A stretch of 64,000 nt of DNA from Harmothoe impar (GCA_947462335.1 OX381720.1:1371501-1435500); one strand, 5' to 3'; counted from the first letter of the stretch, positions 23,940-35,910 are shown. Numbers and translations are program-made. The notes: generated by a model from the letters alone, not told the origin.

Positions 23940-24460
23940 TGGAATTACAGCCTTGTTGTTCAAAAGTTGAGCTCTTTGATGACACACAGATACGTGTGTC
24001 TGTTGTATTGAGCACTCCCCTGACATTTTGGCAGTAAGAGCACATGTGGAAATGGAAGGCACGGAGCCCTTGTTACCAACCTAAGGATCTCATTATAGGG
24101 TAATATTTCTGTCAAAATATCCCAAATAGCTTTCTGCTAGAGTAAGGGGCTGGAGGTGTGACGTGCATGTCAGTGGGTTTTAGGGGAAATAAATTTTCTT
24201 GATAGAGCCAATATGTCAAAAACCTCTGGGGACTGGAGAGTCAGTAGGTGTTAGGTGAAAGGGTTCTTTGACAGAAGGCAATAAATTACATTGTAAGTGT
24301 GTTGATGGCATAAAGTTTTCGGGAATTCGCTTTGTTTTGAGGTTTCATGTTTTGTTAAGGGTTGCAGCTAAGAACAGAACATTTACATGTCAGATTGTTT
24401 TATTCGCTCTTCCCCTCTCTAGACAACTAAACAGTAATCTAAAAAGATTTGACTGATTTG
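23940..24460. repeat. Innermost left-arm block
   Basis: Pairs with 27180-27900 in inverted orientation. Examples are GGCTGGAGGTGTGACGTGCA (24150) with the complement of TGCACGTCACACCTCCAGCC (27651-27670), and 24320-24400 with 27320-27240 at roughly 88% over about 68 bp. The left arm has one copy of a unit that is tandemly repeated on the right. Confidence 0.8.
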
Positions 24461-24599
24461 TATCATTGGTCTTCTCGATAAGCTGTATCGCTACTCTTAA
24501 CTCAAGATCCAAATTCGATGAATTTCAGTTGTCAGCAGCAAACAACCTGCAGACAGCGATTGGTCTAGGGCTGGTGAGTCACATGTCAGTTCTGTCACC

Positions 24600-24740
24600 A
24601 TGGTTACAGGATATTCTGCTGGTACACTTGTTATTGCTAGTTTGCAGACAGAGGCCATGTAGATGCAGGAAGCAGTCTGACACAGAGATGGGGTAGCATA
24701 TTATTGTTACAGCAGCCACAGAGGCTTCTCACTAGTCTGC
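24600..24740. repeat. Repeat related to 28860-29130
   Basis: Contains AGATGCAGGAAGCAGTCTGACAC and GAGGCTTCTC. Both occur in the same orientation in 28860-29130. Direct orientation means it is not part of the mirror pairing. Confidence 0.6.
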
Positions 24741-24859
24741 GACCACCCCTGCTCCGCACTTACAGTCACTGGGGCACATAGGGGCAGATTGATCAACGTT
24801 CTTATAACTACTGTTTTGATCATAGTGCTTGTTTTTGGAATCATCCAGGTATGGGGGTA

Positions 24860-26386
24860 TTTAAATGGAATATTCAGGTGAGCAAAATGTCAGCAGGGGC
24901 TTGGTTATCTCAAGGCAGAATTGTTTTGGTTGAAACTATACACCATATCCAAATATGGTATCTTCTTCAGTTTACCTAGGACCGTATGTAATACACTTTG
25001 TTTGTTATTACCAGTGACCTTCACCCCCTGCTGAGAGTCCTGCATATAGAACTCCTAATTCACGTATGATGAAGCACCTCCCACTCCCTGGGGGACCCCT
25101 ACTTGGTAGGATATTCCTGTAAACTCTGGGGGATAGCATCCTGATGATGGAGGAAGGCCTCCCTGCATGAGGTATGAATACCCAGGAGAAGGCTAGGGTC
25201 AGGGTCAAGAGCAGGTAACCTAAGTCCTCTCCAGGCCTTAGGTTATTTGTTTTTGTGTTTTTTGACTCAACAAATTGATGGCCGTTTAACCTACTTCTAG
25301 TAAAGTGTACAGTAATGAGTCAAGGTTCCTCAGGGACCAGAATCTTTCCTTTTTGGATCTAACATAACTGTTGACTGTTTTTAAAAAAAACGTCAAGAGG
25401 TGTTAGGGTTTGTTGATACAACCCTCAAGGATCTGGGCCTATTGGGACATGGCTATAGGGCACACAGCAAAATAAAATCTGGAGTTCTCTAATGCATGTT
25501 TTAAAGATGCAGAGTAGTCAATTTATGCACCCTGAAAGCATCCCTCGCAAACGGATTAGCTCATGTAGTTACTGTCTCAAGCTGTTTACTTGACTGCCAA
25601 ACAAAACGTGTGATAATGACCCAAAGTAGAGGTTTAGTGTTGATGTATGTGTCAGAGGTGACACGGATAGTAGCCCCGTAAAGGCCCACTTGTTGATACC
25701 CGATCCTTCATACAAAAACTGTTCAAACGTCTTGAAGGCCTATCTTTTCCAGACACAAGACTAAGCTAACACTCCTTGGCATATAAGTGACATTAGCTTG
25801 TTATTGAATTGAAACAATAGACGTTGGCATGATGCAGCCCTGGTGATAGAAATAGTATATATTTATGATGCTCATGGGGTTAAAAACAGCTGCCCCACCC
25901 ATAAAGTCTCTACCAGTCACCCTATCTAGGTGTGTTTACCCACACACAGCGCCATGTGAACTTCACTTAAGACCCTTTACCCTTACATCTGCTGGAAGCT
26001 CAGGTTAGCACCTTATGGGTCCCACCTTTCTAACGTATTGTTTTGCTACAACCATCAAAGTACCATGTGTGGATTTAACACAGGGCTGCCTTTGTACATC
26101 TAATATGTAAAAGGTTCAAACTTGTTTTATATCCTTTCTACATTAGCTTACCGAATGATCCTCATGTAAAGACATAGCTACAGATACTGCAATATCACAC
26201 ACATGTATGCAAAAGACACCTCGTGCCTGTGTCTAAGTTTTATGTCTTTGAGTAGGTTAAACAGCATTTATCTGATCGCTTTAATGCAGTCACTTGCACT
26301 TGTAATCTGAACTCTTTACAAATGACTAATGCTTGACATCAAAATTTACACCTAAACTGCACCCTACCTGCTTCAAACGGTATCCC
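24860..26386. other. Central region, no gene recognised
   Basis: Lies around the palindrome axis. 25400-25430 carries an inverted fragment of the CAACAAACCCTAAC repeat. 25815-25880 has a weak TGATGCAGCCCTGGTGA match to the MITE family. Mirror pairing could not be followed through this part. Confidence 0.5.
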
Positions 26387-26448
26387 GGCAAACAAAATTA
26401 CGTAATTTTACGTCAAAATAATGTTTTTGACGTCATAGAATATTTGCC
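26387..26448. repeat. Hairpin near the palindrome axis, with CRE-like core
   Basis: GGCAAA (26387-26392) pairs with TTTGCC (26443-26448). Inside are the perfect palindrome AAAATTACGTAATTTT (26394-26409) and an ACGTCAAA/TTTGACGT stem. TGACGTCA at 26428-26435 is a perfect CRE consensus; whether it binds anything is unknown. Confidence 0.65.
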
Positions 26449-27179
26449 CTAATAAGGAGCCATAGGGTAACATTGTACAACATTGTGTAGAGTTTGTCTT
26501 TATGGGATTCCATAAATAAGGACGCGAACCGCAGTTTTCTTGTTGAGATGCGAAAAAAGGTTTATTGGAGCTTTACCCTGTACAGTCAATCTAAAAAGGT
26601 TCTGATTCATTTGAGTCGTTCGCTAATGAGGATATGCTTTCAGTTAATCAATCATGGACGGAGACCTGAAGAGGTCTGCCAGGGCAAGGGGGTGCGGGCA
26701 GTATTTGTACTGGTTGCCTCCGATCGGGGTGCCCCCTGGCCCAGGCCACACAAACTTACACAGTAGGTGTTCGACTATATAATATTAGTGCCCCTACAAT
26801 TGTTTATTTACTAGGGTGTATATTTGTGCCCTCAGGTCTCATGATCTGTGTGACGGCCCTCGTAGTAGGTCCCCTGTCATTTTGAAATATGTTTGCTGTT
26901 CATGATTTAATCACATTCTTTGGGGAATTAGTGTGATAGCAGCAAGATGTGCCTCTCATTCCTGGGTCATCAAAATGAGTACTAATAATGCTACAGCACA
27001 ACAGAACAGTAACATTGGACAAAGTCCATTCAGTGTTATTTCACGATCACCAGAGACTATTCTCTCTACGATTCGTCTTATCTGAATGATATAAACAAAT
27101 AGCTTCATGCTTGGTGCTACCAATTTGAAGGAGATACATTGTTTGCATTCCCACAGTTTTTTCTCACTTAGTGTATGTC
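26449..27179. other. Central region right of the axis
   Basis: ATAAGGAGCCATAGGG at 26454 resembles ATAAGGAGCCATAGAG at 32880, inside the right-arm insertion. The frame 26956-27333 on the minus strand ends in a hydrophobic stretch but has no recognisable family. Confidence 0.4.
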
Positions 27180-27360
27180 TGTGTACTAAGACCTTGCAGC
27201 TGTTTGAGGCTGCAGGGATGTATAGCAGCCTTCTGCTTGGTTTATATAAATTTGTGAATGTTCTGTTCTCAGCTGCCACCTTTAACAAAACATGATACAG
27301 CAAAACAAAGCCAATTCCCCACCAACTACACATCCTGATGGTCTCCTATTCTTGGGTAGT

Positions 27361-27900
27361 CTCAGACACATTGCTTTCCCCAAAGAACCCTCCTCCCTAA
27401 CACATACAGTCATGCACGTCACACCGCCAGCCTCTAACACTGGTAGAACGCTATTTAAGATACTTTGACAGAAATATTATCCTATAATGAGACCCTTAAG
27501 TATCACAGCCTCTGTGCCTGACATACCCACCCAGACATGTTCCTTCCCATTGAACTGTCAGGGGAATGCAATTTGAGGCAATTTGACAGAAATGTTATTC
27601 ATGGACAGTTTCAGACACCTCAAGAACCCTTCTCCCTAACACACACAGTCATGCACGTCACACCTCCAGCCTCTACTACTAGCTATTTGCAGTACTTTGA
27701 CATACATTACCCTATAATGAGACCCTTAGGTTCGTAACAAGGGCTGCGTGCCTGACACACCCCAGACATGTACCCTGACTATTGAACTGTCAGGGGAATA
27801 CAATTTGAGGCAATTTGACAGCAATGTTATTCTATAATGAGTCAGCAACACTGCCTCCGTGCCATACATACCCACCCAGGACATGCATCATTACTGCCAA
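27361..27900. repeat. Tandem duplication, about 240-bp unit
   Basis: Two full copies and a partial third. Each has a CCCTAACACA...GTCATGCACGTCACAC block (27397 and 27637), then CCTATAATGAGACCCTTA (27482 and 27711), then GAACTGTCAGGGGAAT (27553 and 27785). The mirror block at 23940-24270 has one copy, so expansion happened in this arm. Confidence 0.8.
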
Positions 27901-28049
27901 ACTGTCAGGGGAGTACTCTATACAAGACACACTTGTACATGCATGTCATAAAATGGACAAAACAAGTTAGTATTCTCCCCAAAACCTACACCTTCCCCCT
28001 ATGGCTACACTCTAAATCCCCCGTAACATGGACCTGGAAGGCCTAACTC

Positions 28050-28859
28050 CTCACTCCTTGTATTATGAAAGCAACTATATGATATTAACTTCTCTGTGAC
28101 AGGGATACCCTCCATCAGCTTCTTACAATAGCAGTCAATAGATATCAACAAACCCGATTCTGCTTTGGTTTCAAGTTAGAAATCTTTATTGCGTAATATG
28201 TGTGGTTTGGGACAATGTGATCACAATAAGATGACATAAGCAAGAGCGGATACTGGACAGGTTCAGAACAGGTTGTGGATGTGTTTGGGAATAGGTTAGG
28301 GACAGATACGGAGACTGGTTCAGGACTAGTGCTGGATATCACTCAAATGGATCCAGACCAAGAGCCGAACCTCGCAAATCAAAGGGGGACAGAACTGGTC
28401 TCACAGGAGCAACTGGCTGGAGGCCACCACGTAGGGCCAAGATAGGGACTAGGAGTAGGGGAAACACGAAGCATCAGGGGTCAAGACATGCTTGGACCAT
28501 AGCCTTAAATGGCGACCAGGGCACCTGGGGACAAGATGCAGTACCAAGATTGTATAGGAACAGCTAGGTTAACTGATACAAAATGGATGGTACAGGTAAC
28601 ACCTGAATCACCACATGGCAAACGTAATGAAACTCCCAGGCACCAGCTGACTGCATGGTGGGCCCGAAGTGGGTCGAGGTGGCGTGAGCCATCCAGGAGA
28701 CCTGAACTGGACCGGAACTAAGATATAGGATAAATACAGTATGTATATGGTTTATGTATGATATATAATAGTAGTAAACCCCTGCATAGTTATGACTAGT
28801 GATCTCTAGTTTGTTTAACGCCCATCCATATGAGCAGCTGTATGATATTTTCATATTAC
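28050..28859. other. Non-coding stretch
   Basis: No gene recognised. 28240-28500 has GGTTCAGAACAGGTT-like internal similarity. A 70-codon frame at 28509-28721 has no family resemblance and no partner in the left arm. Confidence 0.4.
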
Positions 28860-29130
28860 GATGGTACATGTGTTGCTGTTAGTTTGTAGACAGATGCCAT
28901 ATAGATGCAGGATAGAGTCATGCATGGAGACAGGAGAGGGGGGTCATTGTAACATGTAGATGCAGGAAGCAGTCTGACACGCAGAGAGGAGAGGGGAGCA
29001 TTTGTTACACCAGCTCCTGTATAATCTAGCTCCGGTTCAAGGTTTGTTCACAGAGGCAGTATGGATGCAGGATGGGGTCTGACAGGGGTCTCATTGTTAC
29101 ATCAGCTACTGAGGCTTCTCTGGTGGGAAC
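28860..29130. repeat. About three diverged tandem units
   Basis: Units contain AGATGCAGGA(T/A)(A/G), an AGTC(T)GACA-like block and CATTGTAAC/CATTTGTTAC/CATTGTTAC, spaced about 80-110 bp. Related to 24600-24740. Confidence 0.6.
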
Positions 29131-31600
29131 AGTTTGCCTTATGGTGGCCATCCCCACCCAACTCTTTCAGTCACTAAGTCATGTACGTTTACTTGTATAC
29201 CCCTGTAGTGAAGTTATCTACCATGAGTGTCATTCCCTATATAAGCCTGTCAGTTTTCGCAGCACTCACTTTTACGGTAACAAGGAGGCTGGCTGATAAA
29301 TTGGTCTCAGTTTATCAGCAAGGAAAACAGCATGGGTCACCGACGCCCCCTCCCTGTAGGGTTCCAGTTCAAGTGGAGGCCCTTCATGGACAAAGAAGAT
29401 GAAGATACAAATATCTAAGATATAAAGTATGGTAGTTCTGCACGTGGTTCAGCCATCAGAGAAGACATTGAGACAAGCTATAGACTGCACAGCCTGTATC
29501 TCCCGGTGCCACACATCATACCCCTATAGGTTACTTTACCTTACTTCTAAAAGCCACTGTACCTAAGGGCCTGCCTCTGCCACACCTGGTGGATGCACTA
29601 CATAACCTCTCCTGATCCCTAACACACCTTTACCATAGTGTATATGCTACAATAGTCAGTGTGTTTTAGCACAGCTTCTCATTGATGTATCTATTACAGG
29701 AAGATAATGAGTTGTACTACCTTTACATCCTGCACCACCTTACAGTATTAACCTCCTTATGCTCTACTTTACCTTTCTCTTCTCACTGCATTCAGTGTTG
29801 ACAGCTCTCTTCGCCTACCCTATATATGTTTATTCTCATACATACCCTGCCTTTTAAGCACGGATATACAAAGAGGGAGTAAATGAGCCATCTGTAGAGG
29901 GACCAAGTCACAACACTCTTGCTCACAAAGCCTACACTTGGCCCTTCCTCACTGAATCTTTACCGTCCCATTCACCTGTCTGACAAGGATAAAAGCCACC
30001 TTTGTGGATCTCCTCCTATATGTATACACAGGATTGAGTATGTTTGTATGACCTGTGTTGTATACATGCCTATACAGTCCATTATGGGATTGAGTCACAT
30101 CTCCATCTAGAACAATACTATCAAGTTAAGCGCACAGAACAAAAGGCTGACACCTCAGTATGAGTTGTTTGTCCCTGAGGAGATTTCTGTACACAGTGTC
30201 TAGGATGGGACTTGGAATTGCCTCCCCTAATATTGATCCCTAAAGGGGGAGGACACAATTCCAGGGCTAGAATTCCGGCTGGGAGAATTCCAGGTTGGAG
30301 ATTGCCTGACTACCTTTGGAACACGTTGTAACACTAGTACTTAGTACCGTAACCTCCTGTGGATTTACCAACTGGATTAGAAGACTTAAAGAGAGTGACT
30401 TTGAAATGTAGATAAAAACATGTGAACAACTGTATTGCCTTTCCTATAAAACTCTATGAGGCAGACATTAACTCATTACTCAACATGAAGGATACATCAT
30501 CTCTCACATTGATAAATTGAGAATGCATTAACAGTTTTCCTCTACAATATCGGACCTATTGAACTAATGCACAATACCCTGAAGGAATGCCAGCAGGAAC
30601 ATGTACATCACACTGCTGAGCTAATAACATACTCATAAATAAGGCTACAACGAGAAAGTGTCAAACGGGAATAAAATAAGGGAATTAATGTTTATAAATA
30701 TTTGCTCTTCCAGGGCATTTTGCCTCCGATTACATTTAAATATTTTACATCCCATTTATTTCGTCCCTGTAGTACACAGCTGTATCTTTTTGTGACAGGT
30801 TGAAATCAAAAAGTGTCTTTATAGTTCAGTAGGATGATAACGCTTAATCCGTTTCTGCAATCTGTTGACCTTCTCTCTCATGGTGGAGAAATACCAGCTC
30901 CACTTATGCCACAACACACTTCTTGTTAAAACCCCCTTCAAAGGATTCACTTCAATTCCTGCTGCAGTTGAGGCTTAGCAAGAAGTGTGGCTAGACCACT
31001 CCTTGTCCTAAAACACTGCTCCCACAGCTTCTACTACCATTACTGATACAGGAGACTTCACAGGATATAGCTATAACATCAGAAGCTAGCACTGAGAGGT
31101 ATTTTATCTAAAATAAACTTAACAGGCAACATGTCGCTGACTAGCAGTTGCTTATAGCCTAAATCTCCTAATTTCTCCATCTCTCAATATTTCCTGAAAA
31201 TAGAAGAGACATATGTAAAATTAACCACCATTACCCCCCTATTTCATTTTCATTTTCTAATTTCAAACAATTCAATAAGAATATCTGAGACTTGCCCGAA
31301 TTTATCTGTAGACTTGGCAACACACTTTCCTGACACACAAAGAATGTAATATATTAGCTTGTTGACATGCTCAAAAGGTGACAGATGCTATTATGAGCTA
31401 CAGCCAATCTGATATATATCACAATTTCAGATATGCAGTGAATATGTTAGAGTTCAAGTAAATGGTTCAATGAACCAACTCAGTACAAGTGATTAATAAG
31501 CGAATGCTTCGGGCATGTAAGGTCTGCAGTATGCATAGAAACAAGCCTGAACAGTAGACTCAACAGGCCTCAATTCATGCTTCACGGCAATAAAAGTATT
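29131..31600. other. Non-coding stretch, includes repeat 29420-29615
   Basis: 29420-29615 is the inverted partner of 620-810. A foldback at about 30211-30265 pairs GGAATTGCCTCCCC with GGGGGAGGACACAATTCC. Nothing else is assigned; short frames are isolated. Confidence 0.45.
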
Positions 31601-31611
31601 ACACGTTAAAG

Positions 31612-31755
31612 CTTAAAGGACGGCATGATGCCTTTACGTATTCATGCATCATGCCGACCCTAGGAGGTTGAGACACTCAATAGTTACTCACCATGGCTGC
31701 ATTGATGTATCATGATGACCGATGTCAACTTTTACCAACAAGCCGTCCTTGAAGG
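31612..31755. mobile_element. MITE, TGCATCATG family, with TIRs
   Basis: Terminal repeats CTTAAAGGACGGC (31612-31624) and GCCGTCCTTGAAG (31742-31754) match at 12 of 13 positions. Interior stems include GGCATGATGCC and GCATCATGCC. GTTAAAGC flanks it at 31605-31612 and 31756-31763, a possible 7-8-bp target duplication. This is the clearest member of the family. Confidence 0.75.
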
Positions 31756-32429
31756 GTTAAAGCAGTATTCCTTCCTTAAAGTGTTATAGAGACTTGTAAC
31801 CAAAGCACCATGTGTGTCAGAGCTTCAAGGGGAGTGGATTACTACTGAGGCTCACTACTACTGCAGACTTATTCAGGGTGTAACCTGCACTGCTCACTGA
31901 CCCAGCTCTCATCAGGGGACTATCAGAACAGTACTGTTCTGCTAAGGACAAGGCCCTGCGTCAGCATTCTCCTTACATCTCCTTCTAAGATAAACTCTGC
32001 CCCAAAGAACTCACCAGATGCTTGAGATACTCGAAAATAAGACTATAATATATATGAATTATGCGTCTATGATATAGATCCATGTGCCTATTAATGCATA
32101 TAGCTTTGCTCTTGGCCTTACCTTTGAGATAGGTGTCATATAGTGGGGACAATTTGCCAGTACTCATGATCTTTTTTAGAATAATTTAGGGTATAAATGG
32201 TGTGCTGGAACCGGTTACATTTGGATATGCGCTAGCAGCTGCATAAGTGTTATAAGCCTTTGATATTGGCAATGTTCCTTGACTGAAGCCTTAAGGCCTG
32301 GTCAGGAAAGCTACAATCTTATTTTGTCCCTACAAAGATGGTCCAAAATTTGTGCAGTGTGGCACAGAGCTATGACTAGAAAATCTGCAAAAAATCATGC
32401 AATGTTCAAAATTGTAGGAGTTATGAACT

Positions 32430-32520
32430 AACAAAGGGTTGGCATGATGCACAAATGCAGCACTTAAGCCTCAGAGCTGCATTTATGTACCATGGACAAC
32501 AAATGGCCCAATCCAGGGAC
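32430..32520. mobile_element. Short MITE remnant, TGCATCATG family
   Basis: AAAGGGTTGGCATGATGCACAAATGCAGC followed by GAGCTGCATTTATGTACCATG. The inverted GCATGATGCA...TGCATTT layout matches the family; the ends are eroded. Confidence 0.55.
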
Positions 32521-32539
32521 GTGACATCCCTACACGGTT

Positions 32540-32845
32540 ATCTGTGGACGTTAACATGGTGAGGTCTCTGCCCTTCTGACCCTGACACAAGATCCATCCA
32601 CATCCTACATATCATTACCAGGATCTGGTAAGGACACTGTCCCTTCACTAATGAGTGTTCCCAGGAACTGGTCGTCAAGTTGTCATCTGTTGTCATCGTG
32701 TAGAACCTGATACCTGTGTATGGCAGAAAGCGCACCTGCTCCTGTCCACACCTCATCCACTGCACTGTATGTGGCTACATACCTTTATGTAATGGATGTA
32801 TAACCTCTGCGTGCCATAAAGATTAACTGTACCTAGTATACATTA
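32540..32845. repeat. Arm block paired with 18690-18960
   Basis: Inverted partner of the left-arm block and direct relative of 39280-39560. The 75-codon minus frame here and the 66-codon minus frame at 39280-39480 resemble each other only as expected from DNA similarity. Confidence 0.65.
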
Positions 32846-32925
32846 TTCTACATCAACAAGATTTTATGGCTTTAACATTATAAGGAGCCATAGAGAAAAC
32901 GTTGAAAAACCTTTATTTAGTTTGA

Positions 32926-33327
32926 ATGGAATACAGCACTCAATCTCCCCAGCAGAGACTTCCGCTCCCCCCGCTCCCTTCTATCTCTGCCCAAACCGAA
33001 GAACTCTCTTGTGGAAAAAGTCTGGAAAAGTGTACTACTTTCCTGCTTTCCTATCCGCTTCACACACTGCTTATATCCCTACTCCTAAATAGTCCCAAGG
33101 AAAATCAACAAATTCCACAACAAAAACATAACCAATATGTCTGTAACTTTCAGAAGTTCATGTTCAGACCTTCCTACAAATATTTGAATCGAATCATAGG
33201 TGGGAAATTGTATATTTCAAGAAGGTGTATAAAGGTGTGCAATGGACAGAATCTGTCCATTTGTGAAGCACGGACAAACTATCTGCAACGGGAGATAAGC
33301 ACCACTTTACTTATGGACAACATTTAG
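32926..33327 (+). CDS. Unassigned 133-codon ORF
   Basis: ATG-initiated open frame inside the right-arm insertion. The N-terminus is Pro/Ser/Gln-rich, with a hydrophobic run (LLSYPLHTLLISLLL, residues about 40-54) and a Lys/Arg-rich middle. No domain recognised and no homologue elsewhere in the window. Length and context fit a chance ORF in a mobile element as well as a gene. Confidence 0.15.
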   Translation: MEYSTQSPQQRLPLPPLPSISAQTEELSCGKSLEKCTTFLLSYPLHTLLISLLLNSPKENQQIPQQKHNQYVCNFQKFMFRPSYKYLNRIIGGKLYISRRCIKVCNGQNLSICEARTNYLQREISTTLLMDNI

Positions 33328-33338
33328 TTTAACTAAAA

Positions 33339-33358
33339 CCAGCCCCTTCGGGGGCCGG
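33339..33358. repeat. Hairpin CCAGCCCC-TTCG-GGGGCCGG
   Basis: Eight-base stem with one A/G mismatch around TTCG. The same design occurs at 59484-59502, and a related perfect hairpin at 61998-62018. Each is next to a minisatellite or inside a non-autonomous element. Confidence 0.65.
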
Positions 33359-33482
33359 GATAGTGGATGGGTGGGCCTATTGCGTGACATTTGTAGTTCC
33401 ACTCCCCCCCCTCGCCCAAGAAAAACAAACCCATTCCAATGTAGGCCTATTTTCTGGGTCTCATGAAAGTAACCCCCCCCCT

Positions 33483-33763
33483 CTATTCTCACGTCAAACT
33501 GTGGCCTATTCTCACGGCAAACTGTGGCCTATTCAAACGGCAACTGTGGCCTATTCTAACGGCCCTGTGGCCTATTCTCACGTCAAACTGTGGCCTATTC
33601 TCACAGCAACTGTGGCCTATTCTCACAGCAACTGTGGCCTATTGTTGCGGCGGGAAATGGTGGGAGTGGCGCCCTTGGACGGGACACATTAGAACTGCTT
33701 AGTGACGGGATGTTGCTTAGTGACGTGATGTTGCTTAGTGACATAACCTGACCTGACCTGACC
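33483..33763. repeat. Minisatellites: TGTGGCCTATT x7, then 18-bp x3, then ACCTG
   Basis: TGTGGCCTATT recurs at 33500, 33523, 33545, 33566, 33589, 33611 and 33633 with period 21-24. TGCTTAGTGACGNGATGT-type units start at 33696, 33714 and 33732. ACCTG repeats follow at 33746-33763. Two overlapping plus-strand frames here are repeat translations. Confidence 0.9.
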
Positions 33764-34329
33764 TTCTCCTCACTACTACACTCTCCTAACAGATTCTCTC
33801 GGACTGGCTCGACTCAGAAGTTTAGGATGATATAGGCCTATCTAAATGATTTGGATATATTTCAATATGATATTTCAAAGAAGTAACGTATTGTTTATTA
33901 GCTATGTATTTCACTGTATTCGATGCAAATTGTTTTATAAGTATCTTATATTAGTGGCATGTTTAAGGGGAATATTAATGGCGGAGTTTTATCAGATCTT
34001 CTGTTTCTTGTTGCCAGCCACTCTATGCGAGATTATATATGTATTATCTAAGCGTTTTTACTCTTAATACAATTAAATTCTGAGAAATGATTTCATGAGA
34101 AGACATATTATTATATATGGGCCTTTATAGATATTAATTGAGGTAAAATTAGGAAGAAAATCGAGTTAGCTTTGAAAAAAGCACATATTTTTAGATAGCC
34201 TCTTTTGGTTTATCTGTTCCCGGCAAGCACTCAGGCCTAATTCAATGGGGTGGTGCGCTCGTCCCAACTAATGCCGTTTTATATATACTGGAATAACGGG
34301 CGTTCTAAATCATTATGAGAGCCATCTTT

Positions 34330-35910
34330 CATTTTGACAAAGAGGATCTTCATCAATCTGGAATCAAATGTCAATTGTTGGAATTAGTACCATTATGGGA
34401 GAAGTGGTGTCAGACCTGTTGGACCCCCCCCCCCCACCGACCTGTAGTGCCACCATCCAGACTACACCCACACACCCTCCACCATCCCCTACTCTACACC
34501 GCCCACCACCTCCTGCAGTCAGTCAGCTTACAGGGGCTGTAGGTGCTGCACGCTGTTACAGCTGTGGGAGCAGCTCAGGGGGGAACAGTGAGAGCAGGTC
34601 TGCTGGCAGGTTAATAACCAGGGTCATATGCAGGATATGGCCTTTGACCTGAGATGGATTACTGCTATAGGATGTCCATGTATATACCAGTCCATGTCAG
34701 CCTGTGGCTCCCTGTCTAATGGTAGTAGCAGTAGTAGTAGTATGAACTGCAGGCGACTTAGTGGGAGAAACCAAGTGTGGCTCAAAAGTAAGCTAAGCAG
34801 GATGACCAGGACTTTAAGTGTTTATACCAGGATCCCATGTAGTTGGGGCTTTCTGCTTTCTGATGTGATGATAGGTGCAATTGGCACAATACTACTCGTA
34901 CCTGCTGTTTAATTAACCCCAGTACCCCCATGACTGCTATATTGAGCCTTGATTACCCCAGTACACGCCTTACACAGCTGGGAACACAAACATACTCTGC
35001 AGGGAATGGGATTATTACTTCTATTACTAACCTAGTTGACAACAAAACAGCGAAAAGATCTCCATTGTCATAATACCAAGCCAATCAGCCAAGGAGTAAG
35101 TTACCTGTGAGCAAGTAGGATAGTGGCACATGCTCTAGCTATTACCAGGAGTGTCACCAGGAGTGGTTCCTTAGTAGGATAAAGTGTCTGTCTGTGGACC
35201 CTGTACTCACTGGGAGGCCTGCCTAGGTGCAAGTGAGACCCACTCTTGCTAGTGGCACTGGGGCAGGGTCCAGAGTCAACTTAGTGTGCCGCAACCACCA
35301 GCTGCCATAGACAACCGTTCTACACCATAAATCTACAGTAATACCAATTGTAGGTAATCATATATATAAGAGGCTTATATATAAGCACTAGTGACCAGTT
35401 TAGGATGAGATCACTCCTTATTGATGTTTTGAGTTGGGATAAGTGAAAGACAAGAAATAGATCTGCAGCAGTGAATGACACATCAGGGGAGAACAATACT
35501 AACTACAGATGTATCAGTAATTGACACTGGACAAAGTTGTAGACCTACTCTATAGCCACTACATCAGAACCAATACACACTACATACATAGTATGCCACA
35601 TACCCACTTCTAATACAGTATACTTTAAACATCAGTGATCCCTCAGTTCGGAGTGAGATCCTGTCCAGCTGTCCTTCATTACCAAGTGGTGTTAGCCAGT
35701 GTTAAAGTGCAGCCTGTGTAAGATGCAGTTAGCTTGGGCTGGCTGCTTCTGGGGCTGAGGAGTGGTAGCGGAGTATAGTGGGTGTAGAATGCTGTAACTG
35801 CAGAGTGGCCATACACAAGGACCTGGAGTAGACCTGTAGCAGCTGTGAGGGCAGGACAGGAGCAGCAGGCACTGAAACTATTGACTCAGTGACATCAGTT
35901 ATACAGGTAG
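34330..35910. repeat. Right-arm block paired with 16870-18690
   Basis: Inverted copy of the left inner arm. 34390-34630 matches 18620-18350 (AGACCTGTTGGA and a G/C run, then CTGTAGTGCCACCAT). 35640-35910 matches 17290-16870. A run of AGT triplets (34724-34740) sits opposite GCTGCTGCTACTACTA on the left. The 94-codon frames at 34368 and 34628 are not conserved as proteins. Confidence 0.8.

Larger units (their letters stand above)
790..24460. repeat. Left arm of giant imperfect palindrome
   Basis: Successive blocks of this arm recur in reverse order and reverse complement in 27180-57560. Examples read directly are 1440-1510 with 56870-56800, 2340-2400 with 55990-55930, 3761-4016 with 54558-54313, 7644-8439 with 54312-53199, 9003-9254 with 52760-52446, 11170-11400 with 50210-49990, 12410-12640 with 48500-48290, 13210-13330 with 46860-46740, 15950-16340 with 38520-38160, 16900-17290 with 35900-35640 and 23940-24400 with 27900-27240. 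Order is preserved throughout, which argues against independent dispersed repeats. Arm lengths differ because of arm-specific insertions. A genuine old inverted duplication is the simplest reading; a head-to-head assembly join of two haplotypes is the main alternative. Confidence 0.88.
32846..34325. mobile_element. 1.5-kb insertion unique to right arm, minisatellite-bearing
   Basis: The left arm joins the blocks matching 34330 and 32845 within a few bases (near 18690), so this segment is an insertion. It contains an unassigned 133-codon frame (32926-33327), a hairpin (33339-33358), a seven-copy minisatellite (about 33483-33650) and three 18-bp repeats (33696-33749). Near its ends CATTATAAGGAGCCAT and CATTATGAGAGCCAT lie in direct orientation. 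The hairpin-plus-minisatellite design resembles non-autonomous Helentron/DINE-like elements, but there is no Rep/helicase sequence to prove this. Confidence 0.6.

Noticed and set aside
26956..27333. 125-codon minus frame with hydrophobic C-terminus, possible membrane protein, with a similar peptide at 24300-24380
   Set aside because: The similarity follows the inverted DNA repeat (about 88% over 68 bp) and most differences change amino acids. No family recognised, and the left arm does not keep the frame.
33363..33702. Two overlapping plus-strand ORFs of 109 and 79 codons
   Set aside because: Both are translations of the TGTGGCCTATT minisatellite in different frames.
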